DNA of 64,000 nucleotides from contig JAHHQQ010000011.1 in the NCBI GenBank assembly GCA_020026275.1, forward strand, positions 1 through 64,000, read 5' to 3'. Positions 15,241 to 25,030 of this stretch are shown here, one piece after another; position 1 is the stretch's first letter; every line of letters starts with the position of its first letter. Source of the stretch: Bacteroidales bacterium (GTDB lineage: Bacteria > Bacteroidota > Bacteroidia > Bacteroidales > UBA932). The notes below the pieces were generated by a model, which saw only the letters and a list, made by a program, of their open reading frames with translations, searched no databases and was not told the origin of the DNA. The translations under genes and the position numbers were made by a program.

Positions 15241-16798
15241 GTTTTTTGCGTACTAAATCATAACAGTAAAGTTTTCCTTCTTTTCCTTCTTTCTTTTTCT
15301 GCATGAATACAACGTGCCCTGTGTCAGTTTCTGGGTCGTAAACGTAAGCTGTCGAACTGGCAAGCGGACCGCCGAATTCATCAATCTTCTGAGAGTCGAG
15401 AAGAGTGTTGGTTTCAGTTTTGGTTGACTTGCTGATGTTCATGATGGTGAAGTAAGCCATTGTCCAGGCGGTGCTGGCAGCAGCTGCATAGTATTCACCG
15501 TTGTATTTGAAACCTTTGATCTTAGGAGTTGCCGCAATGTTGCCATAGCCCCATTTCCCTGCATAACGAGGTTTTGCGGCGGCACCTACTTTGAAGGTGT
15601 TGGCATTCATGTGCATGTTCGCATCTTCTACAGAATAGCCTTCAGTTTTTCCTGTACCGGCACCGTCTCTTACATATACGGCGCCTCCTGCTGAAACAAA
15701 GGCGTTCTTTTCTTTATCCCAGAGGCATTTGTCGTCAGCGCAAGACCAGAGAAGTTTTCCTTCTTTTGTACCGTCAATGAAATTCATCATTTCACCGGCA
15801 GAGTTGCCGCTACCGTTCCACCAGTAAGGCGCTTCTGCATGTTCGTTTTCTTTAGTGTTGGTCTTGATGCTTTCTCTTGGATCACCGACAACCCATTGCC
15901 ATGCTCCTGATTCAACTTTGGTGTTGCCGTCTTTCCACATCCAAAGATGGCTCACACCATTTCTGCTGCCGTATGGCTTGCCACAACAGATCATGCTCTT
16001 GTTGAAGTCTCCACCGACTGTCAAGAAAGCACCGACAGCTGCAGGGTTCTCATAAATCTTGGTCGGAGCTTTTTGGTAGCCATCTTTCCAGATCCAGATC
16101 TGCATTGACAGGATTTCTGCGAGGAATGCAGGAGTCTTGCCACCGTAGTTGTTGTCACCATAACCGAAGCAGACAACAAGATATCCATTGTCATCATTGC
16201 CCATTCCCTGGATACAGTATCCGGCAGGAATGCCTTCAGTGTTGATTTTCTCTTTCTTGCTGCCATCGAGGCTGATTGCTTCCATGGAAGGAAGTGCAAG
16301 CATATTTGGAGAGCAGAAACCGATCATGTTGCCGTCAATCTTGACGAGGTCACCGTCAAATGCATTCTTGAGGTCAATCACTTTACCTGGTTTCAGGGAA
16401 ACATCGAATTTGGCAACTTGTCCCATGACAGTATATTCTGCTTTGGTCTTGCCGTCTTCCGCCGTTACTGTGAATTTCTGTTCTGCAGAATAATCTTTGA
16501 CAGTAGCCGGGTCTGGACTGATAGTCGCTTTTTCAGAGACAGTATATGTAGCCGCAAGGTTTTTCATGGCGTCTGCCTGTTCTGGAAGATACAGGAGTTC
16601 TACCACTTTTTCCTGTTCATAGACATCTCCTTTGATGTCTATGCCTTCACCTTTCACGTCAAAAGAAAGGAGTTTGCATTCTGTACTCTTTTCGACAGGA
16701 GGAGTTGCTGGTTCCTTTTTGTTGTTCTCTTCTTTGGAGCATGAAGAGAACGCTCCGAGCATCATGACAGATGCGAGTAACATTAAGTACTTTTTCAT
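15236..16798 (-). CDS. DUF5018-type surface lipoprotein of the SusC/D locus
   Basis: A 520-residue lipoprotein with an SPII signal (MLGAFSSC, Cys at about residue 20) followed by a Lys/Asn/Pro linker. Residues about 40-130 form an Ig-like DUF5018-type domain (ISPDPATVKDYSAEQKFTVT, then DGKTKAEYTV). The rest, rich in Trp, Gly and Asn, looks like a beta-propeller (repeats such as QIWIWKDGYQ and HLWMWKDGN). Such proteins accompany SusD as surface glycan-binding partners. It is the last gene of the SusC-SusD-lipoprotein transcript and ends in the repeated terminator. Binding specificity is unknown. Confidence 0.75.
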   Translation of the reverse strand: MKKYLMLLASVMMLGAFSSCSKEENNKKEPATPPVEKSTECKLLSFDVKGEGIDIKGDVYEQEKVVELLYLPEQADAMKNLAATYTVSEKATISPDPATVKDYSAEQKFTVTAEDGKTKAEYTVMGQVAKFDVSLKPGKVIDLKNAFDGDLVKIDGNMIGFCSPNMLALPSMEAISLDGSKKEKINTEGIPAGYCIQGMGNDDNGYLVVCFGYGDNNYGGKTPAFLAEILSMQIWIWKDGYQKAPTKIYENPAAVGAFLTVGGDFNKSMICCGKPYGSRNGVSHLWMWKDGNTKVESGAWQWVVGDPRESIKTNTKENEHAEAPYWWNGSGNSAGEMMNFIDGTKEGKLLWSCADDKCLWDKEKNAFVSAGGAVYVRDGAGTGKTEGYSVEDANMHMNANTFKVGAAAKPRYAGKWGYGNIAATPKIKGFKYNGEYYAAAASTAWTMAYFTIMNISKSTKTETNTLLDSQKIDEFGGPLASSTAYVYDPETDTGHVVFMQKKKEGKEGKLYCYDLVRKKL

Positions 16799-16844
16799 AA
16801 CAATCTTGGTTATTAATATTTTTTATTTCGAGTATTGTCGCTTT

Positions 16845-17234
16845 CTAGTCATACTCACGAGACCAGTAAGCAAGCATCTTGTATTCTTTTGTCTTGCCGG
16901 TCATCTGGGCAGTCACGGTGATGGTCATTTCCTGGGACAGGTCTTTCAGTCCTGTCAGAGATGGGGTGATGATGGCATCGAAGGGAACATTTGCCCGGAC
17001 GTACAATTTTGTCAGGTCAAAGAATTCTTTTTTGTTCTTTGGAATCGGAAATTCGATTTTTCCATTTTCCTGATCGATTATTCCTGGAAGCGTATAACTG
17101 ATCGGCTGATTGTAGTTCGCTATCTCTATGGAGGTAATCTCACAGTCATCGTGAATGAATTCTTCTGCTGGTTTTGCGCAGCTGCCCAACAATAGAAGGG
17201 CTGCCATGCTGAATATGGTCATCAATTTTTTCAT
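16845..17234 (-). CDS. Small lipoprotein with a DUF5018-like domain
   Basis: A 129-residue lipoprotein (MAALLLLGSCAKPAEEF, Cys 19). After a short linker it consists of one Ig-like domain. Its order of motifs (ITSIEIANYNQ, FPIPKNKKEF, IITPSLTGLKDLSQEMTITV, TKEYKML) parallels the N-terminal domain of the neighbouring 520-residue lipoprotein, so the two probably share ancestry. It lies between susD and that gene in the same transcript. It may be a minimal surface accessory protein; no biochemical role can be assigned. Confidence 0.7.
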   Translation of the reverse strand: MKKLMTIFSMAALLLLGSCAKPAEEFIHDDCEITSIEIANYNQPISYTLPGIIDQENGKIEFPIPKNKKEFFDLTKLYVRANVPFDAIITPSLTGLKDLSQEMTITVTAQMTGKTKEYKMLAYWSREYD

Positions 17235-17249
17235 GTTGTTCTCTCTGTT

Positions 17250-18968
17250 TTACCAACCTGGATTGTTTTCTCCGAATAGTTTGTTCTTGGTGCGTTCTGC
17301 AAGCGGAATGGAGAACGCGTAGTATTTCTCTTTGAAGATGCGCTTGTCTGTACCGTCCACATTGATCTGTCTGTAATCGAAGTGATCGCCCTGTTTGGTG
17401 ATCCAGCAGCCGTGGGCATTGGTTCCATTGAGAACGTCCATGGATCTTCTCCATCTTCTGAGGTCCCAGTATCTGAAACCTTCTCCACCCAACTCGACGA
17501 CTCTTTCTTTCTCAATGAGGCACATCATCTTTTTCTGCCGGGCATCCAGTTCGCCCTTCTTCGGTCCATATTCAGATCCTTTGACTTTATCTTCGTTGAC
17601 AGCATCCACATCGGTCAGAGTCTTGGCAGGTTGGCCGGCTCTTGTTCTTACCTCATTGAGTGCGACAAGCGCACCATTCAAGTCATTTTTGTATACAAGC
17701 GCTTCCGCCTTGTTGAGCAGGACTTCTGCATATCTGAGAAGTATGTCAAAATGATTGCTTCCCTCCAGATCCCAGGAGTGGTCATTCTCTGTGACGAATT
17801 TCTTCAGATAGTAACCTGTGACAGTGGAACTGGCGGATTCTGCGTGGGAGAATTTCTGGATGCCGTCCATACCGGTCTCGAAAGTCTCGATAGTGCGGCC
17901 TTCCCACGGCGCTCCATTGTAGAGGATGGAGGCGTAGAAACGGCTGTCTCTGTCTTTGTACGGATTACTGCCGTGTGTGCTCCACGAGAATTCGCTTCCG
18001 TCTTTCATCTCAAAGGCATCCACATATTCTGAAGTCGGTACCAGCCACGCATTGATCTTGGCACTTCCCGGGTGGGTGAGGTCGTCACCTTTCGGCCTGA
18101 AGAACAAATCTGCCTGATGGCAGAGGGAGGCGGCTACTTTACGCTGGAAGAATTCGATAGAAATCAGGTTCTCAGGGCTCCAGATGCTGTTGAATACATT
18201 GGAGAATTTCGGATCAAGCTTTCCACCGGTTTCTTTGCATTTGTCGGCTGCTTTTTCGGCAACGTCCCAATTTCGGGCATAGACGCCGACTCTAGACAGG
18301 AAGCCATAGCAGGCTGCCTTGGTCAGTCTTCCGTGCCATTCTGCCGGCCAGGTGAGAGGAAGGTCTTCAGCGGCTTTGCTCATTTCGTCTATGACGAACT
18401 GCCAGGATTTCTCTTCTGTAGATCTGGACTTGTCGTTCTGTTCCGGACCGTCCAGTTCGTCTCTGATGACGACACCTCCGTACATCCTGATCAGGAGAAA
18501 ATAGGAGTAAGCTCTGATGAAACGCATTTCTGCGACTCTTGGCTTGAGCCATTCGGCGTCATAATCATTTTCATATTTCTTCAAGTCATTGAAGAACTCG
18601 TTGTCACGTTTGATTCGGTCGTAACAGCCACTCCAGTTGTCAAGCAGCCAGCCGCCTTCCGGCTTGATTTCTGATTCTTGGCTCATGATTCGGTTGTATC
18701 TTTGGGCGTTGTTCCAGTCCCCGCTCTTGATGATGTCGGTCAGAGCATCTGTATATTTGCTGTTGGGGCTGCGGAGCTGGGATTCATCTCTCAAAGTCCC
18801 GTAGTGGCCTGTGATGTACATGTCCAGATTCTCTTTGCCGCTTTCCCAGATTGTCCCTTCCTGATACTGTGTCGGAGACTGGATGTCCAGAACATCTGAA
18901 CAGGAAACGGCAGATACCAGAGCGCTGGCAGCCAGAAAGCTCGTTATGATATATCTTATGTGTTTCAT
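17250..18968 (-). CDS. SusD/RagB family nutrient-binding lipoprotein
   Basis: A 572-residue SusD homologue, the surface lid of a SusC/SusD uptake complex. SPII signal ASALVSAVSCSDVLDIQSP (Cys 23), then the TPR-rich SusD fold. Hallmarks include FIRAYSYFLLIRMYGGV, the late segment LNEVRTRAGQPAKTL, and KERVVELGGEGFRYWDLRRW near the C-terminus. It starts 10 bases after the susC stop. With GH20 enzymes next door, the ligand is probably a HexNAc-containing oligosaccharide. Confidence 0.95.
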   Translation of the reverse strand: MKHIRYIITSFLAASALVSAVSCSDVLDIQSPTQYQEGTIWESGKENLDMYITGHYGTLRDESQLRSPNSKYTDALTDIIKSGDWNNAQRYNRIMSQESEIKPEGGWLLDNWSGCYDRIKRDNEFFNDLKKYENDYDAEWLKPRVAEMRFIRAYSYFLLIRMYGGVVIRDELDGPEQNDKSRSTEEKSWQFVIDEMSKAAEDLPLTWPAEWHGRLTKAACYGFLSRVGVYARNWDVAEKAADKCKETGGKLDPKFSNVFNSIWSPENLISIEFFQRKVAASLCHQADLFFRPKGDDLTHPGSAKINAWLVPTSEYVDAFEMKDGSEFSWSTHGSNPYKDRDSRFYASILYNGAPWEGRTIETFETGMDGIQKFSHAESASSTVTGYYLKKFVTENDHSWDLEGSNHFDILLRYAEVLLNKAEALVYKNDLNGALVALNEVRTRAGQPAKTLTDVDAVNEDKVKGSEYGPKKGELDARQKKMMCLIEKERVVELGGEGFRYWDLRRWRRSMDVLNGTNAHGCWITKQGDHFDYRQINVDGTDKRIFKEKYYAFSIPLAERTKNKLFGENNPGW

Positions 18969-18978
18969 TTCTCTTGGT

Positions 18979-21900
18979 TTAGAATGTTAAATTGAGGCCG
19001 ATACTGTATGTCTTCTGTTGTGGATAGTAACCGTTGTTGATACCAGGACTTTCCGGATCCAGATAAGGGAATTCAGAAATGGTGAACAGGTTGTTTCCAG
19101 CAACATAGATCTGGGCTCTGTTGAGACCGACCACTTTGCTGATCTTCTGAGGAAGAGTGTAGCTGAGCTGCAGGTTCTTCAGACGGAGGTAAGCTCCGTT
19201 CACAATCCACAAGTCGTTGAAGTTGTCATTGTTGGAATTGTAGTTGGTTCCGGCATGCAGTCTAGGATATTTGGTGTTCGGATTATCCGGAGTCCAAGCT
19301 CTTTCCACAATGTATTTGAAGGTGTTTCCTGCACCGTAGAAAGGACGGGTGTAGAGTGTTCCGTCTGTATGGCCGTTGCCATACAGACCTGAAATGCGGA
19401 AGTCACAAAGAGCTACGCCATAGAACAATGCTGTCAGAGAGAAGCCTTTGTAGGACAATTCCATATTGAGGGAGTAGTTCAGCTCCGGAATGGAGGATCT
19501 TCCCAGTTTCACATAGTCATCGGCGCGGGTCAGCTTGCCGTCACCATTGACATCGACGTATTTTATTTCTCCGATTCCTTTGAAACCGCTAGGCGCATTC
19601 GGAGCATTGTCCACTTCTTCCTGAGTCTGGAACAGGCCGTCGTATTTGTAGCCGAAGAGCTGTCCAAGAGGCTCTCCCAATATCTTTCTGTAGGAAGGAT
19701 GGTCGTCAGCGATGGCTCTTTCGAGCAGTCTGTTCCTTGCCCATGACACCATACCTCTGACGGAGTAGTTGAATCCGTTGCTGAGCCAGTTGTCGTGCTG
19801 GATGCTGAGTTCAAAACCTCTGTTGTCCATTCTGCCGCTATTGGTCCAAGATGGGTTGTTGCCACCCAGTGATGGCGCATAGATGTTGCCACCTGCGTTG
19901 TCCAGAATACGGTCGGTATATTTGTAGAACCAGTCAAATTCCAGGCTGAGCTTGTTCTTGAAGAATTTGGCCTCAAAACCTGCATTGTAGCTGGTCATGT
20001 GGGACCAGGTAAGATCTTCATAGACATAGCCGTTGGTATAGAAGGCTCCATGAGGTTTGCCGCCGAAACCGATGGCATATCCTGGATAGGTGGCACCATA
20101 TCTTCTCATGTAGAGGAACGGGTCACAGTCATTGGATCCCATCTGGCCGATGGAGGCTCTGAGTTTGAGATGGTCTACCCAATTGACATGGTTCTTGAAC
20201 CAAGGCTCTTTGCTGATGGTCCAGCCCAAAGAGACGGAAGGGAAGAATCCCCATCTGTTCTTAGGGGAGAATACATAGGACGCTGCCTCTCTGAAACTGA
20301 ATTCTGCAATGTATTTTCCATCGTAGGAATAGTTGAGACGGCCGGCAAATCCGATATCTCCGGAATCTCCGTGGCTTCCGCTTGGAGGGTTCGGAACTTC
20401 CTGACCTCTGTCAATGTCCATAGGGTTGTCAGCAACGAAGCCTCTCTTGTATGCCCACATTCCTTCAGAATGATATTTGGTCTTCTCAAACAAAGCCAGG
20501 GCAGAAATGGTGTGTTTGCCGAAGGCTCTGTCGTAAGAGATCTGTGGACGGATATTGTATCTCCAATAATGGCTGATGCCTTTTGCAAAAGTCTTGGCAT
20601 TGTATTCTGAGCACATGGTCTTGGTGATGTCTCCTGTCTTCAGGTTGTAGCTGTACAGCTCAAAGTTTTTGGTCAGAGTACGGGTCATGGCATAGTTGAA
20701 ATCGTAGCCGGCGAAGAAGGAAAGTTTCAGACCTTTCAGGGCTCTGATAGAGGAGAAATCATATTCCAGACTGGTTCTGCCATTGAACTCATAACCTTCT
20801 GTATTGGAAAATCCGGTTTCATTCAATTGGGCGTCTGGGCTGCTGTGGGTACCTGAACCATGTGAATAGCCCAGAGGAAGTCCCTTGTATTCGTTGGTCA
20901 GCATTGGCAGGGCGTTGAACGCTGTCGTGATAGGGTTTGCCCAAGCCTGGACTCCTGTAGAAAGAGGAGAGGAATATTTCTTGGAATATCTTCCGGAAAG
21001 ATTGACGGTATATTTCAGACCCTTGGCAAGAGTGGCGTCAATGTTGCCTCTGACATTGTATCTTTCGAAGCCGGTCCCTTTCAAGATACCGTCCTGGTTC
21101 ATGTAACCGATACTGGAGAAATATTTGAATTTCCGGTTGCCACCTTGTGCAGATAAGTTGTGTTGCTGGAGGAAACCATGATTCTTGAAGATAAGTCCCA
21201 GATAGTCAGTGTCTTTGTAAATTCCGTCGTCTTTGAGCCGCTGGATTTTTTCAGGAGTCCATCGAGGGTTTTCTCCGTCCAGTTCTCTCGCTTTGTTGTC
21301 CCAATAGATGTAGCCTTCTGCATCTAGAAGTTCTGCCATTCGGGTGTTCTTGGTGAAGGTGGTGGAACCATCATAGGAAATGGTGGCATGGTCACTCTGG
21401 CTACCGGATTTGGTGGTGATCAGGATGACGCCGTTACCGCCTTTCACACCATAGATAGCGGCAGTCGCTGCATCTTTCAAGATGGAAATGGATTCGATAT
21501 CGTTCGGGTTGAGACCGGCCATGGAGCCGGCTTCCATACCGTCGATGATATAGAGAGGACCGGAACCTTTATACGTGGACAGACCTCGGATCAGGATGTT
21601 GGAGCCATCGGCACCAGGTTCTCCTGAAGTCTGGATGGCAGTTACACCTGAGAGCTTTCCGGCAATCATGTTGGAGACATTGGTTGCCGGAGCCTTGAGC
21701 AGTTCTTTGGAAGTCACCTGAGAAACGGAACCCAGGACAAATTCTTTCTTTTGGGTACCATATCCGACTACGACCACTTCGTCCAATTGTGAGATGTTGT
21801 CATCCATGACGATATTGATGGCACGTTTTTCTCCAATTTTCATTTCTTTATCATCATAGCCGAGTGCAGAAATGACAAGGGAGGTGTTTCTGTATTTGGA

Positions 21901-22182
21901 TGGAACCGTAAGTTCGTAATTGCCGTTCTCGTCTGTCGATACACCGATGAGGGTATCTTTGAGAAGGACAACTGCTCCGATGATGGGTTGCCCGTCGGAG
22001 GAAGTGATTCTTCCTTTGACAACAAAATCCTGCTGTCGGGAAGAAACGAGGTTTGCTGTGTTACGCATTGGGACTGTGCCGGTTTTGGATTCCGGAACGT
22101 TTGCATCGGCATCAGGGCTCAGGACAAGTCCGGCAACAATCACAAACAGCAAACAGTTTTGGAAAATACCGTTTTTTGTCAT
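18979..22182 (-). CDS. SusC/RagA family TonB-dependent outer-membrane transporter
   Basis: A 1067-residue SusC homologue. An N-terminal signal is followed by a carboxypeptidase-regulatory-like domain (VVKGRITSSDGQPIIGAVVL). Next come the TonB box region (LDEVVVVGYGTQKK), the plug (NVSNMIAGKLSGVTAIQ, then VLKDAATAAIYGVKGGNGVI) and a long beta-barrel ending in aromatic TYSIGLNLTF. It has no STN domain, so it should not signal to an anti-sigma factor. It heads the transcript susC-susD-lipoprotein-lipoprotein. No regulator (SusR, HTCS or ECF) is encoded beside it, so control of this locus is not visible here. Confidence 0.96.
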   Translation of the reverse strand: MTKNGIFQNCLLFVIVAGLVLSPDADANVPESKTGTVPMRNTANLVSSRQQDFVVKGRITSSDGQPIIGAVVLLKDTLIGVSTDENGNYELTVPSKYRNTSLVISALGYDDKEMKIGEKRAINIVMDDNISQLDEVVVVGYGTQKKEFVLGSVSQVTSKELLKAPATNVSNMIAGKLSGVTAIQTSGEPGADGSNILIRGLSTYKGSGPLYIIDGMEAGSMAGLNPNDIESISILKDAATAAIYGVKGGNGVILITTKSGSQSDHATISYDGSTTFTKNTRMAELLDAEGYIYWDNKARELDGENPRWTPEKIQRLKDDGIYKDTDYLGLIFKNHGFLQQHNLSAQGGNRKFKYFSSIGYMNQDGILKGTGFERYNVRGNIDATLAKGLKYTVNLSGRYSKKYSSPLSTGVQAWANPITTAFNALPMLTNEYKGLPLGYSHGSGTHSSPDAQLNETGFSNTEGYEFNGRTSLEYDFSSIRALKGLKLSFFAGYDFNYAMTRTLTKNFELYSYNLKTGDITKTMCSEYNAKTFAKGISHYWRYNIRPQISYDRAFGKHTISALALFEKTKYHSEGMWAYKRGFVADNPMDIDRGQEVPNPPSGSHGDSGDIGFAGRLNYSYDGKYIAEFSFREAASYVFSPKNRWGFFPSVSLGWTISKEPWFKNHVNWVDHLKLRASIGQMGSNDCDPFLYMRRYGATYPGYAIGFGGKPHGAFYTNGYVYEDLTWSHMTSYNAGFEAKFFKNKLSLEFDWFYKYTDRILDNAGGNIYAPSLGGNNPSWTNSGRMDNRGFELSIQHDNWLSNGFNYSVRGMVSWARNRLLERAIADDHPSYRKILGEPLGQLFGYKYDGLFQTQEEVDNAPNAPSGFKGIGEIKYVDVNGDGKLTRADDYVKLGRSSIPELNYSLNMELSYKGFSLTALFYGVALCDFRISGLYGNGHTDGTLYTRPFYGAGNTFKYIVERAWTPDNPNTKYPRLHAGTNYNSNNDNFNDLWIVNGAYLRLKNLQLSYTLPQKISKVVGLNRAQIYVAGNNLFTISEFPYLDPESPGINNGYYPQQKTYSIGLNLTF

Positions 22183-22324
22183 AATTTGTGTTGAATGTTG
22201 GCAAGGTCAGAAGATTTTGCCTGTTATTTTGTCTATAGTGTTATTGTTCGGCTAATATACTATAATATTTTACATAAATGCATTGATATATTAAATATTT
22301 TTAATTTTCTTTGGTCGGTATATA

Positions 22325-22370
22325 TTAAAAATAGCATAAAGGTGGGTTTTATTCCACCTTTATGCTATTT
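22325..22370 (-). terminator. Terminator of feoAB, perfect 17-bp stem
   Basis: The arms 22329-22345 and 22354-22370 are perfect reverse complements (17 bp) around an 8-base loop, and on the minus strand TTTTTAAT follows. It forms most of copy 2 of the 61-bp repeated element. Confidence 0.85.
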
Positions 22371-22398
22371 GAAATTGGAATAGATTGTCAATGTCAGA
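22338..22398 (-). repeat. 61-bp terminator element, copy 2 (after feoAB)
   Basis: It is a direct repeat of 15180-15240 and includes the feoAB stop codon (22394-22396) plus two preceding bases. Here the hairpin is extended by ATAGCAT on the outer arm, which copy 1 lacks on that side. This suggests the feoAB copy is the more complete form. Confidence 0.9.
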
Positions 22399-24931
22399 CA
22401 AAAAGTCCTGCGATGTGGTAGGCTGTGAAGGCGAATGCCCAAGCGACTATCATCGTATAGACGCAACACCAAATGGCCGTGCTCCATTTTCCGGATTCAT
22501 TCTTGATGGCTATGAATGTGGCAATGCATGGAAAATAGAGTAGTAAAAAAATCATGAATGCGATGGCTGCCGGGATGGAGATGTGTTCTGTCAGTGCCAT
22601 ATGAAGTTGTGAATCTTCTTGCAATTCCTGCCCTTCAGAAATCTTGGATCCTTGGGAATACATGACACCTAATGTGCTTACTACTAATTCTTTTGCTGCA
22701 ATTCCAGTAAGCATTCCGACGGTCATCTTCCAGTCAAATCCGATAGGCTCCATGATAGGGGTGATGGCTTTTCCCATGACTCCGATAATGGAATTTTCCT
22801 GTTGCAGTTTGTAGAGGGAATCAATTTGGAGGGCCAGATCTGCTTTTTCTATTTTAAGTTCGTCCATACTGAGATGGTCGGCCAATGTTTTGTCTGTTGA
22901 AAGGATATTGGCGCTTGCCAGCTGTTCTGAAACGGCTGCATAGTTGTCCTGACATTCAATGAGCTGGTCATTTTTAGGGAAATAGCCAAGGAACCATATG
23001 ACAATGGATGCAAGCAGGATGGTGGTGGCCATTTTCTGCAGGTATTGCTTGCCTTTTTCCCAAGTATGTCTCCAGATGGCTTTTCCTGTCGGAATCCTGT
23101 AAGGAGGAAGCTCCATGACAAATGGCAGGTCGTCTTCTTTGATGAAGTGTCCGAGGATACCGGCAGTCGCGATGCCGATGAGGATGCCGAAGAGATAGAT
23201 TCCTAGCAGGGTCAATGCTCCGTGGTTCGGGAAGAAGGCTCCGATCAGCAGAACGAAGATAGGAAGTCTTCCTGCACAAGACATGAAAGGAACGACTGCC
23301 ATGGTGATGAAGCGGCTTTTCTGGTTTTCAATGGTTCTTGTGGCCATGATGGCAGGCACATTGCATCCGAAGCCCATCACCATAGGAATGAATGATTTTC
23401 CATGCAGGCCGATCTTGTGCATGAGCTTGTCAATGATGAAGGCCGCTCTTGCCATATAGCCGGAATCTTCCATCAAGGAAATGAAGAAATAGAGGATCAG
23501 GATGTTCGGAAGGAAGATGAGCACACTGCCGACACCGGCAATGACACCATCTATGATCATGTCTTTGAACCATCCGTCCATCATATATTTATTAACGAAA
23601 TCTCCTATGATTCCCACAAGGTCATTGATCCAGTCTTGAGGATAAGCTCCGATGGAAAAAGTGGCCTGAAACATGACATAGAGGAGGAGAATGAAGATTG
23701 GGAAGGCCAACCATTTATTGGTGACAATCGCATCGATTTTGTCCGTAAGTGTCTTTTTTGTTTTTTGGGTTGTATTGAGTGTGTAGGTCTCTTTCAGCAG
23801 ACCTTGGATAAATCCATATTTCGCATCTACAATAGCAGATTCTGTATTGGAGTGGAGCAGATCCTCCATCTTTTTGTGCTCTTCCAGGCGGGCTGCGATG
23901 AGTTCGTCCCGGTTGGGAAGACTTTCCACTAAATTCTCAATCTCGCTGTCACATTCCAGATATTTGATGGACAGGTATCGGGTGGAATATTTTACATAGA
24001 GGTCCTTGTTCTGGTTGAGGAGGCCCTTAATGCGGCTGATGCTCTCTTCCATCTCTTTTCCATGCCAGACATGAATGTGCCGTGAGCGGTTATTGTCGGT
24101 GTTGTTGTACACTGCGATAACGGTGTCGAACAGTTCGTCCACACCTTTTCCTTCTCTGCACACAGTAGGGCATACCGGCATGCCGATCAGATGGCTGAAT
24201 TGCTCAAGGTCAATCTTGTCGCCTTTCTTCTGCAGTTCATCGTAGATATTCAGAGCCATGATCACCCTTAAGTTCATGTCAATGAGTTGAGTGGTCAGAT
24301 AAAGGTTCCTTTCCAAGTTGGAGGCGTCCACTACATTGATGACTACGTCAGGAACGTCATTGACCAGATTGTTCCTTACATAGAGTTCTTCCGGACTGTA
24401 GGCGGATAGGGAGTAGGTGCCTGGCAGGTCTACCAGAATGAAAGTGTAGCCCTTGTATTCGAATTTTCCTTCTTTGGCATCGACTGTGACTCCACTATAA
24501 TTCCCGACATGCTCATGGGCACCTGATGCCAGATTGAACAGTGAGGTCTTTCCACAGTTTGGATTGCCGACCAGAGCGACACGGATGATGTGGTTGTGTT
24601 CTTTGGCCAGTTTTTTCATCCTTTCGTTGAGCATGGCCTCGTCGTCCCCATCATCTTCATAAATTTGCATGGAATCTGTTTCCTGCTGCAGAGTGTTCTT
24701 TGCTTCTTCTTCGCTGATGATGTCAATCATTTTTGCTTCTTCTCTGCGGATAGAGAGCCTGTAGCCCAATATTTCGTATTCAATAGGATCTTTCAAAGGA
24801 GCATTGAGGATGGTGGTGATGCGTTTTCCTGCAATGAATCCCATTTCGATCAATCTCTTTCTGAAGCTGCCATGTCCGTTCACTTTGACGATAATAGCTT
24901 TTTCACCGGTTTTGAGATCTGATAATTTCAT
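22394..24931 (-). CDS. feoB: FeoA-FeoB fusion, ferrous iron transporter
   Basis: An 845-residue inner-membrane Fe(II) importer. Residues 1-75 are a FeoA SH3-like domain (LSDLKTGEKAIIVKV). A linker precedes the G domain, with G1 GNPNCGKT at 122-129, G3 DLPGTYSL and a G4-like NIYD. The C-terminal half has two Gate domains and the core membrane region, with conserved GCNVPAIMATR and CAGRLPIFV segments. A FeoA-FeoB fusion is usual in Bacteroidota. It is monocistronic, with its own terminator and a palindrome upstream that could bind a metal regulator. Confidence 0.96.
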   Translation of the reverse strand: MKLSDLKTGEKAIIVKVNGHGSFRKRLIEMGFIAGKRITTILNAPLKDPIEYEILGYRLSIRREEAKMIDIISEEEAKNTLQQETDSMQIYEDDGDDEAMLNERMKKLAKEHNHIIRVALVGNPNCGKTSLFNLASGAHEHVGNYSGVTVDAKEGKFEYKGYTFILVDLPGTYSLSAYSPEELYVRNNLVNDVPDVVINVVDASNLERNLYLTTQLIDMNLRVIMALNIYDELQKKGDKIDLEQFSHLIGMPVCPTVCREGKGVDELFDTVIAVYNNTDNNRSRHIHVWHGKEMEESISRIKGLLNQNKDLYVKYSTRYLSIKYLECDSEIENLVESLPNRDELIAARLEEHKKMEDLLHSNTESAIVDAKYGFIQGLLKETYTLNTTQKTKKTLTDKIDAIVTNKWLAFPIFILLLYVMFQATFSIGAYPQDWINDLVGIIGDFVNKYMMDGWFKDMIIDGVIAGVGSVLIFLPNILILYFFISLMEDSGYMARAAFIIDKLMHKIGLHGKSFIPMVMGFGCNVPAIMATRTIENQKSRFITMAVVPFMSCAGRLPIFVLLIGAFFPNHGALTLLGIYLFGILIGIATAGILGHFIKEDDLPFVMELPPYRIPTGKAIWRHTWEKGKQYLQKMATTILLASIVIWFLGYFPKNDQLIECQDNYAAVSEQLASANILSTDKTLADHLSMDELKIEKADLALQIDSLYKLQQENSIIGVMGKAITPIMEPIGFDWKMTVGMLTGIAAKELVVSTLGVMYSQGSKISEGQELQEDSQLHMALTEHISIPAAIAFMIFLLLYFPCIATFIAIKNESGKWSTAIWCCVYTMIVAWAFAFTAYHIAGLFV

Positions 24932-25030
24932 TTGGCGTATTTATAATAAAATTGATTTGCTGTTTATATATTGACAAAGCAATTTACGGTTGTTCGTTTT
25001 TCTTTCCAAAAAAGAGAGCATATTTTGAAT

